Origin: Nephrocerus scutellatus
Taxonomy: Eukaryota > Arthropoda > Insecta > Diptera > Pipunculidae
Length of the DNA stretch: 64,000 bases
Assembly: GCA_947095585.1 (NCBI GenBank)
Contig: OX352762.1
Span: 49,089,540 to 49,153,539 of the forward strand
Direction of reading: 5' to 3'
Shown here: positions 33,423 to 44,627 of the stretch, piece by piece
How positions within the stretch are numbered: position 1 is the stretch's first letter
How the letters are laid out: every line of letters starts with the position of its first letter
Position numbers and translations under genes: made by a program
The notes under the pieces: generated by a model
The model's database searches: none
The model's input: only the letters and a program-made list of their open reading frames with translations
Told to the model about the DNA's origin: nothing

Positions 33423-34902
33423 AAAGATCGGCGAATTTTTTGCTACGGATGCGGAGCGAAAAACGTGTATAAACCAAACTGTGTAAAGTGTAGTGCTTCG
33501 GGAAACTCCCAAGCGGGTGTGGGTCAGATTTTAGAAGAAGTCGCCTTACATTATCGGATGCTGGTCTGCCGATTAACGTAGGTAAAAGCAAGTTCTGTTT
33601 GAAGGAAGTAAAGTATCTGATATACGTGGTTGGATATGGAGTGCTGAAAGCAAATCCGGGCAAGCTCGTTGCCATAACGGAGTTTCCAACTCCCGTGTCT
33701 GTTCGACAATTGAGAAGATTTCTCTAACCCAGACCATTTCTGTTACTATGTGATGCATGCCAGGATGGTATAGGCAGCGTTCTTGCCCAAGTGACTGATA
33801 ACGGAGAAGAAGTCCCCGTGGCTTTTATGTCCCAGAAGTTCAACAAAGCTCTAAGGAACTACAGTGTCAAGGAGCAAGAATGTCTAGCAGTAGTTTTGAG
33901 CATTAAGAAATTTCGTGCCTACATCGAGGGTCAGGAATTCACGGTGATCACCGACAACGCCAGCTTACAATGGCTGATGCGGCAGACGAACTCAAGCGGT
34001 AGACTGGCGCGGGGGGCACTGAAACTCTAAGGATTTCAGTTCTCCATTAAACACCGTAGAGGATCTGAGAACGTGATTCCAGATACCCTGTCTAGACTGC
34101 ATTCAGACGAGCTGTGCGAACTGGTCGATGATGGTCCCGAAATTGATTTGGATTCCGCCGAATTCCAGAATACCGATTATGAAACGCTGAAATCCAACGT
34201 GCTTGCTAATCAGAACAAACTATCAGACTTGAAAGTTGTAGGGAAGTACCTTTACAAACGTAGGGACTTTGCTTCTGGTGACGAAGACAGGGAAAACAAC
34301 TCGTGGAAGCTTTGGGTTCCGAAAAGCTTGACCAACGACGTTATAAATCATTCCATAATCGCTGCGATCCGAGCCTTCGTAAAAGGGGATCAGAGGGATT
34401 GGGATAAATATCTAAGCGGGATTAGTTGCGCCTTGCGGAGTTCGCACTATTCCTCGATTGGGTTTTCGCCGTACTACGCTGTCTTCGGTCTCCACATGGT
34501 ACATCACGCATCGGACTATGGGTTGCTTAGAAACCTGGGTCTACTATGAGTTCCCGACGTGAATGTCTGTTCGGAAGATTGATTGTTATCAATTAGAAAC
34601 CATGTCAGTAAAAATCTGGAACACGCGTACGAAACCAACAAACGTACTTACGACACTATATGCCGAGACATCGACTTCAAGGTGGGTCAGGAGGTTTTTA
34701 GGCGAAATTTTTGGAAAAGCAACTTTGCGAAAGGCTTTAGTGCCAAATTAGCTCCCTTATTCCTTCCGGCGAGAATTCGTGAGAAAAGGGGTAATTCCTA
34801 CTACCTACTTGAAGATCGATTTGGCGTTGGCAAATTATGATTGAGTATCAGTCAGTCTGATTTAATCGATTCTAACGAGAGGTCGCAGCTTTTCAAGACT
34901 GG
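33423..34902 (+). pseudogene. pol: G1 knuckle, RT tail, RNase H and deleted integrase (duplicate 2)
   Basis: The RT tail is near 33590. RNase H is in 33791-34030 (MSQKFNKALRNYSVKE..., TDNASLQWLMRQ). In ORF 34073-34549 the pre-integrase linker is joined in frame at about 34345 (SLTNDVI to NHSIIAAIRAF). That deletion removes the zinc domain and the first two catalytic Asp residues relative to 6612-7122. The integrase C-terminal segment follows in 34583-34840 after a stop. The fused reading frame is open but has no catalytic site. Confidence 0.8.
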
Positions 34903-36020
34903 TGGGCCAGAAGTCATACTCAGTGGCCATTTCTAATTATTGAGATCTGTGAATTTTCTTTTGAACGGAAAGTAAGCTTGTGCGGTGCGCGTAGTAATAA
35001 TTTCCAAACCAAATTTTGAAAAACGGGAAAAAAGGCCATTTTTTTTTGAACAGTGAAGAAACCCAACGCCCGAAAGTTGTGCGGCACCCTTTTTTTCGAT
35101 ATATAAATTCTATAGTCCTGTGGAAGAAAAAAAAAGAAATCCGTTGCGGAATAAACTGTGCGAAGTTTTTTTCTTTGTTTCGTAAACCGGAAATTCGGTT
35201 TTGAGGAAAAGAAGAATAATCTGTCGATTAAACGAAAGTGCGTTATACGCACTCTCATATTTCCCTGACCCAGTTTTATTTGAAAAGTGAAGAAACCCAC
35301 ACCAGAAAAGCTTTGTGACGCGTTTCCGTATCACCTCCAATCTGCGTTTTGCAGAAAAGAGAAAACTTCATCGGTCAAAAGAATTGAGCCATGCGCGCCC
35401 TAACAGCTTCGTAACCGAGTTTTGAAAACGAGACGTAAAACCCACGCGACGATTTACTTGTAAAGCGGAAGGTACAGTTTGTGGAAAAGAAAAAAAATTA
35501 CTCCATCGATTAAAGAAATTGTGCAACACGCGTTCCAATAATTTCTCATTTGAAAAAAATAGAAAAAAAGAGGAAAACCTCTCCGCGACCCTATGAGAAG
35601 CAAGCGGTAAAATCCCGAGAACCACCAAAGCACATATATATAAATCATTGGAGCTACCCCACTGTACGTTGACTGGCTGACATTTTTTTCTATGGTCTGC
35701 CCTCAGAGATTTAATAGCTGGTCTCAAATCGTTATCAGCGACTTTACAAATTTCAAGCAATGAAGGTAACCAACTCGATATACATTATATTATCTTTGAA
35801 CCGGGTTGGATGGAACTCTTACTTAAGAGGGGCGTGCCAGGAGCAGCAATTTGTCATAGTTCATCTTTAACTTTAAATCATAAAGTAAAGTTTGAGTACG
35901 CGCAACAAAGAGAAAAAAGGGAATTCGACCTTTGAATTAGAAAAAAAATATTGTAAATAATTAATCACTTCTTTTAACTTTTCTTTTTACACCAAGAAAA
36001 AAAACAATAAGAAAAATAAA
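34903..36020 (+). mobile_element. G1 3' terminal region (LTR/UTR-like), third copy
   Basis: Matches 7690-8716 plus 9558-9663 with no S1 type A between gagaaaaaa and gggaattcg, giving another empty site near 35912-35925. It includes the cattatattatc motif at 35783, which starts the last array unit. Non-coding. Confidence 0.65.
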
Positions 36021-36857
36021 CAACCCATTAAAATTAAAATTTTTCAAGTAAATTCTCTAATAGGAGATAAATATTATGTGTTTAAAATTTGAAGGAAATC
36101 GAGCTCATTATTAAAAGTGTACATGGACACCACTCGGGTCTCAGGGCCTGAAATTTTTAAAAAAAGTGTTGTAACTTGGAGATACACATGTGTATAAAAT
36201 TCAAAGAAAATCGGGTCAATTTTTTTAAAAATTTTGCATGGGGGCTCACGATCCCGGGGCACGGGGTCTCAAAAATTTTTACAAAAAGTGTTGTCCATCG
36301 GAGATACACATGTCTAAAAAATTTGACGAATATCGAGTTAATTATTTTAAAAATTTGTATGGTGCCTCATGACCCCGGGGTCCTCAAAATTTTTAGAAAA
36401 AGTGTTGTTCGTCGGAGATACACATGTGTATAAAATTTAAAAAAAATCGGGTTAATTTTTATTTTAAATTTGTATGAGGCCCGGCGTCTAAATAGGGCCC
36501 CATGATCCGGGGTCCCGGGGTCTCCAAATTTTTTACAAAAAGTGTTGTTCATCGGAGATAAACATGATACACCCCGGCGTCTGTATAGGGCCCCACGATC
36601 GCATTGCGATCCCGGGGTCTACAAATATTTTAAAAAAATTTGTATAAAAAATTTGAAGAAAATCGGGTAAATTTTGTAAAATATTTGTATGGGAGCCCCC
36701 GACCCCGATGCCCGAGGGGCCCAAAATTTAAATAGATAGTGTTGTCATCGGATATATGCATGTGTTCAAAATTTCAAGGAAATAGTGGGTTAAAAATTGA
36801 TCGCAAGAACAAACTCACACACAAACACGCGGCACGCGAAGTTAATATAGAGAATTT
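36021..36857 (+). mobile_element. S1 element, type B, last array unit
   Basis: Ends caaccc and agaattt, with the internal array of acacatgtgt/GC-block repeats and the CACA-rich tract before the 3' end. A small deletion near 36783 removes ggactttgggaa compared with other copies. Confidence 0.75.
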
Positions 36858-37841
36858 AAAAATTATACATTCATTTATTGTTCCCAAATAAAATTAAATT
36901 TCCCCACAATAATCATTAGTATATTGTATATCATTAGTCCTGTGTCTAAAATATAATCTATTAGTATAAGAAAAGTAAGGGGGATAATTTTTTTTGTAAT
37001 TTAAATCTTCGTTTTGTATTAGTTACGAATTTCCATACCGTCTCGCCAAAAGGCATTCATGTTTGATTGATAAGAAAAGAACGAAAATTTTAAAGCTAAC
37101 TTTTTTTTTGTTGCAAAATTTCCAGGAGGGAATATGAAAATAATGATCAGGAAATTTTTTATTCAAAGAAATATTTTAAGCTAATGTTTTTTGTTGCATA
37201 TCTTCCAGGAAAATATATAAAAATAATGAACAGAAAATTTTGGTTCATAGAAAGATTTTAAGCTAAATGTTTTGTTTGCATACTTTCCGGAAAGAATTTT
37301 GATAAAATTATGTAACCATTTAAATTAAATTTTATTTAATGAATTCGTTTTATTACTAGGTAACAGTTTATTCCTTATTAGCTACCTAAGGGTATGGAAA
37401 TTGATTTTTTTTTGTTTATGAATAATTAAATGTAAATAAATGGCGGCGTTGGTGTACTTGAGCCTAGTGTAGAACCTTGATTGTAAAAATTCCTCTCGTT
37501 GAAATTATGCACCATTACTTTTTTTCTCAAATAAACTTGTTAAAAAAAAAAAAAAAAACAACTGCCTTGCATCGAAAAATGAGTGAATATATGAAAACAT
37601 GGATTAAACCAACGAATATGTCAATAAACCGGCCGTCGGAGTGTGGTTTGAAATCGGCGTGATTTATATGGTTTATCGGCCAATTTCTTTAAAAATTTTG
37701 GTTTACATTTTTTAAACCAAGTGAATAATATGAAATTTCAGAAAACATTTGGTTTGAATTGATTTAAACCATGGTTTAAAATAAACCAAATTTAAAGTGA
37801 CCGAGTGAATAATATGGCCGTTAGTGAGTTAGGCGAATATA
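36858..37841 (+). other. G1-type leader copy of the last unit, no gene
   Basis: Contains both leader starts in tandem (agtatattg followed by tatatcattagtcctgtgtc near 36923), three ttttaagctaa-type repeats, an A run of about 17 near 37540 and the ggttta/taaacc cluster near 37660-37800. No gene is recognised. Confidence 0.5.
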
Positions 37842-38622
37842 TAGTATAGCGATAAAAGGAATTTTCATCATCTACCACGCCCACTGCCACGCCCCCACCG
37901 CACACTGCCTAAAAATGTTAACGGGACTTGGGTTTTTGAAAAATGCATTTTTCTAAGTGGCTTGATGGATGTCATGGAGTAAATTAGTATCATATGAAAG
38001 GTCATAAAAATACCTTCATCTTTTAGAGTGGGTGGGTAAATATTGGTATCATATGTAAGGTGAAAATTAGTTCTACACAGTCGTACTATTTTTATAAGCG
38101 TGGCCTAATGTGAACGGAAGTATGATCAAGCTGAATTTGGTTTATGTATATGTTTCATATAATAATTGAGTCATATATCATATGAATGAGTTTTTTTCAT
38201 ACATAATTACATGAGATACCATGATGCAGATTTTTTAATGGAAAAACTCCTATCTAAATATGAATTAATTAAGTGCACTTTATTATAGTGTCCATAATTT
38301 TCAAAAATGCTTTTAAAAAGGAAAAATTCCTATCTTAATATAATTTAATTGAGCGCAATGTGTCCATAATTTTCAAAAACGCATTTTAAAAGGACAAACT
38401 CCTTTCTAAATATAAATCATTTGAAAAATATAAATTAATTGAGCGCAAAATATTCATTTCTAGACATAAAACATTTGAGCGAGGGAAATCACATCAACTA
38501 TTTTCTTTACGAAAAAACTCAATAATTTGTAATGAGTTTAAATTGATCCACCTTTTATGAAAATTGGGACACGCCCTTAAAAAAAGTTTGGTTGTGTGGG
38601 AAAAACCTTCAGCTCTCATAGA

Positions 38623-38706
38623 GGTGCAGCAGAGCGATTACGCCAAAGTTTTGCCGAATATTTCACACGCGAAGGACAAGTGAAATGGCAGGATAAGAAA
38701 CATTAA
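38623..38706 (+). pseudogene. C-terminal tail of a PIF/Harbinger-like transposase (fragment)
   Basis: The frame from 38623 reads GAAERLRQSFAEYFTREGQV, followed by KWQDKKH and a stop. A (R/L)-x-x-F-x-x-YF-x-x-E-G-x-V-x-WQ ending is typical of HARBI1/ALP1-type nucleases of PIF/Harbinger transposons. Only 27 codons remain and the catalytic core is absent, so the call rests on this tail and on the MADF-like sequence on the opposite strand next to it, a usual partner ORF in that superfamily. Confidence 0.5.
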
Positions 38707-38740
38707 AGCTACGTTTGTGAAACATGTTCATTGTACTTAC

Positions 38741-39040
38741 TTTTCGTTTGGGAGTATCCTGGGAACTCTCGCCTGTCTTGCATGGCTGCCCTCTGTCCAA
38801 TTCATAAGAGTTTTCTATGTTGTCATTCTGCAAGTTCTTACATGAAAATTGTTTAGCTATTGTAATAAACTTAATAAAATAAAAAGATTTTCAATTTACC
38901 TCATTGGTGTAGATATTGATGGCTTTGTTTTGCAGTATGTTATCAGGAACTCTTACTGACCAAAAAACCACAATTTCGGCTCGTAAATATCCTCCAAGCC
39001 TGCACCACTTTTCTGCCAACGTTGAAGATTCCAACGGAAC
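38741..39040 (-). pseudogene. MADF-domain fragment with a splice-bounded exon (PIF/Harbinger second ORF?)
   Basis: Read on the minus strand from about 39040, one frame gives RWQKSGAGLEDIYEPKLWFF, then a stop, then EFLITYCKTKPSISTP. This matches the end of a MADF DNA-binding domain (SGAG-x-x-DIY-x-PK-W-F-x-x-L-x-FL). A GTAAAT donor (38894-38899) and a TTGCAG acceptor (38828-38833) bound a 72-bp intron. The next exon, 38741-38827, is exactly 29 codons, polar and lysine-ending, before a GTAAGT donor. It could equally be a host MADF gene fragment. The in-frame stop shows decay. Confidence 0.5.
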
Positions 39041-39061
39041 TTAACATATTGTGCTTTGCTG

Positions 39062-39767
39062 CTCGATCACTTCCAAATTTTTAAAAAAAGGGTTGTCGAT
39101 CGGTGATACGCATGTGCAAAAAAAATTTAAGAAAATCAGGTACTTTTTTTATAAAATTTGTATGGGAGCCGCCCGACCCGCCGATCACTAACCAATTTTT
39201 TACAAAAAGTGTCGTCCATCGGGGATACACATTTGAAGAAAATCGGGTCAATTTTGTAAAATATTTGTCTGGGAGCTACACATGTGAATAAAATTAAAAG
39301 AAAATCGGGTACGTTTTTTATAAAATTTGTATGGTAGCTCCCCGACCTCGGGGCCCGATCACTACCAGATTTTTACAAAAAGTGTTTTCAATCGGCGATA
39401 TACATGTGTATAAAATTTGAAGAAAATCGGTTACCTTTTTGAAAAAAATGTGTATGGAAGACCCCGACTACGGGGCCCTATCACTTCCAAATTTTTATAA
39501 AGTGTGTTGTCAATTGGAGTTACACATGTGTATAAAATTTGAAGAAATTCTGATACTTTATAAAATTTGTATGGGCCAATCACATCCAAATTTTTACAAA
39601 AAGGGGGCCCCAAATTTTAATAGAAAGTGTTCTCATCGGAGATGCAAAGTTTAAATAAAATCGGGCTTTGGGACGTGGGTTGAAAATTGATCGAAAGATT
39701 CCACGACAAACAAACAAACCAACAATCAAACAAACACCCGGGCAAGCGAAGTTAATATAGAGAATTT
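39062..39767 (+). mobile_element. S1-family element, 3' portion, diverged
   Basis: Five or six repeats of acacatgtg...aaaatttgaagaaaatcgggta with GC blocks (ccccgacctcggggcccgatc) lead to the standard end gttaatatagagaattt. The simple-repeat slot before the end is CAAA-based here (acaaacaaacaaaccaac). The 5' end is missing. It is more diverged than the array copies. Confidence 0.65.
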
Positions 39768-41298
39768 AAAAAGGGAAATATTTATAGCTTTATTTTTAAA
39801 GAAAAATTTTATTTATTGAAATTGTCCTAAATTTATTAATTTATAAACTTTAACAATTCTAAATTAAGTCATTTTAGTCATAAGTTAATAAAAATACATT
39901 TACATTTATTAATTCCAAATAAATAGAAATATTTATAACCAATAAAAATATATTTTATTTTAAAATGATTAACTAATAATAACAACATATCTTTTATATT
40001 TTTAGATAAAATAAAATAATTTACAGTGTGTTGTTGATTCGTATTTTCAAAAAGCCTGTTTAGTTGATAAATTTTCCTAAATTTATCGATTTGTATTTAA
40101 AATTTGATTTAATAATTTTTCTTTTATAATGATTATAGTAGGTTCCCGAAATGAAAAAGTGAATACCGAAAATATGTTTTAAAAATATACTTCATTTCAT
40201 CATCATAATCAGTAACTTTATTTTATTTTTGATATTCACTAATTCGCGTGTACTTTTAACACTATTTATCTAGCTTGATAAACAAAAATATTGTTTCAAT
40301 AAAAAATGCAAGTGAGAGCATATTTTTCTAGTATCTGTTTGATATTTAAATGCTTTAGCTATCACTTTTTTTTAGGGGAACCCTTAGAGTGCTTATGTAT
40401 TTTTGTAAAAAAAATACTCGTATGCATACAATTTTAATTTTATGTTTTTGGTAATACATTTATATATATAATTGTTTATTATATATTTCGTGTTGTATGA
40501 ATTTTTACATAAGCCTACATAAAAGATAAAAATTAGTTAATTTAACTTTGACTACTAAAGTGGCTTGAAACTTAATATATATAAAAACTAAAATTTGTTG
40601 TATCCGCGGGCTTTTTTTAAAACGATTAATCGAAATGATCTATTCCGAAATAACCATCAACCAATAAAACTTCAATTGCAACTTCTTAAGAATAAATTGT
40701 AATGACCTCTCGTCCGCCACCACGTACCATGAGTACCTTTTCAAGACCTTCTGTAAGTACTTCTAAGAATTCCATATCTTCAATAAAATTCCATAAAACA
40801 CGTTCGTTAATGAAAATTTCGTTGGTTTACACATTCAAAAATTGTTATTTTAAAAATTAAAACCAACAAATTTATAAAATATTACTTTTATAAAATTGTT
40901 AAAAATAAAAAATAAAATTCTGGCTACCTATTAAAGTATGTAAATATAAGTAATATATGTATGTATGTATAATTATATTGAAGAACAATCATCATCAAAT
41001 CATGAATCCTCTTGGCGGATAAATTTTAAATTGGAATTTTCAAAAATTTTCAAGCAATATTCTCTCATGAGAAAATTCGCAAATGTTATGTATGTCATTT
41101 TGCTTGTAGTTACATTGTATTTTAATATTTTCTGCTTGAGTCTTTTACAATCGTCAAATGTTTTCCCTAAAATTAATATACGTATATAAATTTTAGTTTG
41201 CAATTGGCTAAACAAAGAAAAGTTCACAAAACAATTGGCGCTCAAACTAATGGTAGTTTATGATATAAGAAAGAAATCAGAAAATTTGATAAAAAAAA
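39768..41298 (+). other. AT-rich stretch without a recognisable gene
   Basis: About 1.5 kb, strongly AT-rich, with no long ORF and no match to the other families in the window. The only notable items are an ATG-initiated exon-like stretch at 40702 and a short (TATG)n tract near 40960. It may be unique flanking or captured DNA carried with the PIF remnant. Confidence 0.4.
40702..40752 (+). other. Possible short first coding exon ending at a GTAAGT donor
   Basis: An ATG opens 17 codons rich in Pro, Arg and Ser ([17 protein letters not shown]) that end exactly at GTAAGT, a consensus 5' splice site, in phase 0. The sequence is GC-rich compared with its surroundings. No acceptor exon can be linked to it in the window. 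It may be chance or a relic of a captured gene. Confidence 0.2.
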
Positions 41299-41433
41299 CA
41301 ACCCAAAAAATTAAAAATTTTCATGTAAATTCTCTAATAGGAGATACATATGTGGGCAAAGTTTGAACCGGTTTATTTTGGAAAAAATTAATATTAGATT
41401 TTTTTTCTAAAACTGTTGTCGCCGGAGATACAC
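41299..41433 (+). mobile_element. S1-family element, 5' end only
   Basis: Begins caacccaaaaaatt after an A run, has aaattctctaatagg and gagatacacac, and is then cut where M1 resumes. It may be the missing start of the diverged S1 at 39062, in which case the AT-rich DNA between them would be rearranged. Confidence 0.55.
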
Positions 41434-41775
41434 ACATCAAAATGATGCCAGCCCACATTTCAACACGCCCACTGTTGAACTTTTACGGAAAAATGAGTTT
41501 TTTGGCTCTAACTATTCGGAAGTAGGTTTGATTGGCCCCATTTTTTTTTAAATGGACGGTATCTTTATTATCCTTCATATGACACCAATTAACTCCCAAA
41601 CCTCCTTCAAACCACTGAAAAAAATGAATTTTTAAAAATAAATGGAAAATGGAAGCTCCTATCTCATAAAGGCGGCGTCTCCCACAAACAAGATGGCGGT
41701 TTTCGTGGTCTGCTCAATAAGGGCTTTCACAAGAGGGGTGTCTCAAAACCCTAGCCCCTTAATCGCTATACTATA

Positions 41776-42437
41776 GTTTAACCTGACGATTCCCTAAAAC
41801 TGAGTAGCCCTCTGACCGTCGCAACATCGAGCCAGGCCAGAAAAATAACCCGTCTTTTCGTTTTCGACTCCAACAACAAAATAAATTGACTTTCTTATAG
41901 ACACTGGTGCTGATCTTTCCGGTCAAAAACCAAATGAACTGATTTTATCCGCCGCGAATCCAAGCGGCACCAAGCTACTAGAAGTAAATATCGGGCTAAG
42001 GCGTACATGCACCCATGCCTTCTTGCTCGCTTCGTTAATCGTCCAATCATCGGTGCCGACTTTCTGAGTAAATTCGACCTATTGGTCGATCTTAAACGCA
42101 AACGCTTGATTGATTCAGCAACGCGACTGTCAATCAACGTTACCGTAATTCGCGTGTCTACACCAATACATTACACGATCGAGAATGGGTACTGCAAGCT
42201 CCTGAAGAAGTATCCATCCCTTACAGCAGAACCAAACTACAACTTACCAGTGAAACACAAAGTCGTTCATCATATTGTAACATTAGGACATTTACCAGTC
42301 TCACGACCACGGAGATTAGACAAAGTACGCCACAAAGCCGCTTTTACCGAATTCCAACATATGGTGGAGTTAGGGATTTGTCGACCATCAGAATCTCCTG
42401 TCTCATTTCCACTCCACATGGTAAGGAAAAAATCTTC
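41776..42437 (+). pseudogene. pol: G2 gag end, aspartic protease and RT start (longest copy)
   Basis: The DTGAD active site (near 41903) is in one frame. ORF 42007-42447 holds the protease second half (PIIGADFLSKFDLLVDLKRK) and the linker to RT ([18 protein letters not shown], then [20 protein letters not shown]). The IIGADFL-LLVDL and LGI-RPS-SP-PLHMV signatures are those of CsRn1/Kabuki-type Ty3/gypsy elements. A deletion after MVRKKSS removes RT fingers. The gag part upstream is gone, replaced by M1 and leader. Confidence 0.8.
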
Positions 42438-43440
42438 TCCAAGATAGACCTCGTCAGGGCATACCATCTCATTCCCGTGGCACCGGAAGACATTCACAAA
42501 ACGGCGATTACAACTCCATTTGGCGTTTTCGAATTCACCCGAATGCCATTTGGACTCCGCAATGCCGCACAATCGTTTCAACGCTTCATTAACGAAGTTG
42601 TGCATGAGTTAGATTTCGTGTACGTCTACATTGGCGACATACTACTAGCCTCGAAAAACGAAGAGCAACATAAATTTTACTTGGAATAGCTGTTCCAACG
42701 ACTATCCGAATTCGACGTTCTTATCAATCGGTCAAAATGCGTTCTTGGCACAAGCAATCTCGACTTCCTTAGCCACAAGACAACCCCCAATGGTAATCTG
42801 CCCTCAGAAGAGAGAATTAAGGCTATTAGGGAACTCCCATCACCAACATCCATCGAGCGAATTCAGCAGTTCATCGGCATGGTCAGTTATGACCACCGAT
42901 GCATTCCTTAACTGGCTGAAACGCTCGAACCAATTCATTCACACTTGGCAGTTCTTCTCAGAAAGCCCAAGACAATCAAAAACTACAATTGGCCAAACTG
43001 CGGACAGGCGTTCACCAAACTCAAGAATCAATTGGCTCATACCACATTATTACCACACCCGATGGACACGGCATTCAGCATTACAACCGATGCCTCGAAC
43101 ACCGCCATCGGTGAATTGTTGCACCAACGCAGCAAGGGATGTTGGGAGCTACTAGGGGTTTTCTCCAAGAAACTCTAGGCTGCAGAGAAGAAATTTTCAG
43201 CATTTGATCGAGAATTGGTCGCAATCTATCTGTCAGTCAAACAATTCAGATACCTTGTCTAAGGTCGAGATTTCACGATTTATACTGACCACAAGCCGCT
43301 GACACAAGCGATGCAATCGAAAACAGAACGGAATCCAAGACAAGAACTTGGACTTGGACAACTGAACATCAGCCAATTTACCACGGTATCCGACATGTAG
43401 AAGGAAAAGACAACGTAAACGCAACGTAAAATTAGCTTAA
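42438..43440 (+). pseudogene. pol: G2 reverse transcriptase and RNase H, broken
   Basis: RT reads [38 protein letters not shown] and then the palm site as YIGDILLAS, with Gly in place of the first catalytic Asp. A stop follows at 42687 (LE*LFQRLSEFD). The frame from 42945 continues with the RNase H start TTDASNTAIGELLHQ, and a stop at 43176 precedes AAEKKFSAFDRELVAIYLS and FTIYTDHKPLTQAMQSKTE. At least three stops or shifts separate the pieces. A T(D to G) palm change alone would kill polymerase activity. Confidence 0.8.
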
Positions 43441-43557
43441 ACTCGACTATTCAACAATAGTCGAATCGCAAAAGGTCGAAAAGGAACTGCAGAACTTGCT
43501 TTCCGGTTCCAAACGTAACCCCAGATCATCAGTAAAGCTGGGTTACGCTTCCAGACC

Positions 43558-44589
43558 TTGAAATCTACGCCGTACCGTTTTCAACACGTTACAGAGTTTG
43601 TCGCATCCTGGAGTAAATTGATAACCGATCGATATTTTTGGCCCAGTATTAACAAAGATATCACACATTGGGCACAATCTTGCTTAGATTGTCAACGCTC
43701 AAAAGTCCAAAGGCACACAAACTCACAGATCGGACGTTTCGAAATTCCCTCTGGTCGATTCGAACACATCCATAATGACATAGTTGGTCCGGTACAACCG
43801 TCCAACGGACATTCTTACCTTCTTACGTGTGTTGACCGCTTCACTCGTTGGCCGAAGCATACTGTATGTCAGATATGTTGGCAACCATAATTGCCACCAC
43901 GTTTGTCAATAACTACATTTCGAGATTTGGTGTCCTTCTCACAATCTCAACCGACCAGGGTACACAATTCGAATCCAAACTGTTTCTAGAACTCGGGAAA
44001 CTACTAGGCTCCAATAGAATCTGAACAACACCAAATCATCCGCAAAGCAACGGGATGGTCGAACGTTTCCACTGCCATTTAAAAGTTTCTCTAAAATCTA
44101 GGGGAAACACCATTCATTGGAGTTCAGAAATTCCAATCGTCTTACTCGGTATTAGAGCCGCAGTCAAGGAGGAACTTAAGTGTTCACCAGCTGAACTTGT
44201 CTACGGACAGGTTATCAAGCTCCCAGGGGAATTCTTTATCGATGACCCCAGCTCACACACGACCACTCATGATACAGTTATAGATCGTCTCCGAACTGCT
44301 ATGCACAATCTAGTGCCGGAACACACACGTCAACCAACACATTTTTATACCAAAAACATTAGGAAATTGCGATTACGTTTTCGTGCGTATCGATAAAGTT
44401 CGTACCGGATTACAAGCCCCTTACGAAGGACCTTACAAAGTCGTACGACGACTCCGCAAACAGTTCGTCATCGCAATGAGAGACAAACAGCAATCGATCT
44501 CTATCGACAGATTAAAGCCCGCATTTGGCATATTAGCAAGCGAAAAACCTAAATCAACCACTCGAATCAAAAAATCAGTCCATTTTTGA
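43558..44589 (+). pseudogene. pol: G2 integrase with GPY/F module, broken
   Basis: The zinc-domain end (DRYFWPSINKDITHWAQSCLDC) and first core part (FEHIHNDIVGP) lie in 43558-43890. A frame change follows near 43886, and the second Asp lies in STDQGTQFESK after another shift. The Glu region is at 44055 (MVERFHCHLKVSL). The C-terminal part, 44383-44589, has LQAPYEGPYKVVRR, a GPY/F motif, and ends with ISIDRLKPAF, the usual finish of CsRn1-clade Pol. D, D and E are present but in separate frames. Confidence 0.8.
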
Positions 44590-44616
44590 TCCGGACGATC
44601 AGACTTCCCAAACTGC

Positions 44617-44627
44617 GAAGGGGGTGG
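44617..44627 (+). other. G2 polypurine tract before the 3' LTR
   Basis: gaagggggtgg lies directly before the TGTGGTGACCC start of the LTR and would prime plus-strand synthesis. Confidence 0.6.

Larger units (their letters stand above)
29818..34902 (+). repeat. Large direct duplication, unit 2
   Basis: Starts at tatatcattagtcctgtgtc, a variant leader start that also occurs at about 36923. It carries the same order as unit 1 and extends further, to the end of G1 integrase and its terminal region. It has its own private deletion inside integrase at 34345. Confidence 0.85.
37842..41773 (+). mobile_element. M1 MITE-like element, copy 6, split by a 2.8-kb block
   Basis: The left part, 37842 to about 38617, carries the 5' TIR and TA flank. 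The right part, about 41434-41773, resumes at catcaaaatgatgcc and ends with ttaatcgctatacta and TA. About 10 bp of M1 are missing at the split. The inserted block holds a PIF/Harbinger remnant, S1 pieces and AT-rich DNA. Confidence 0.75.
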
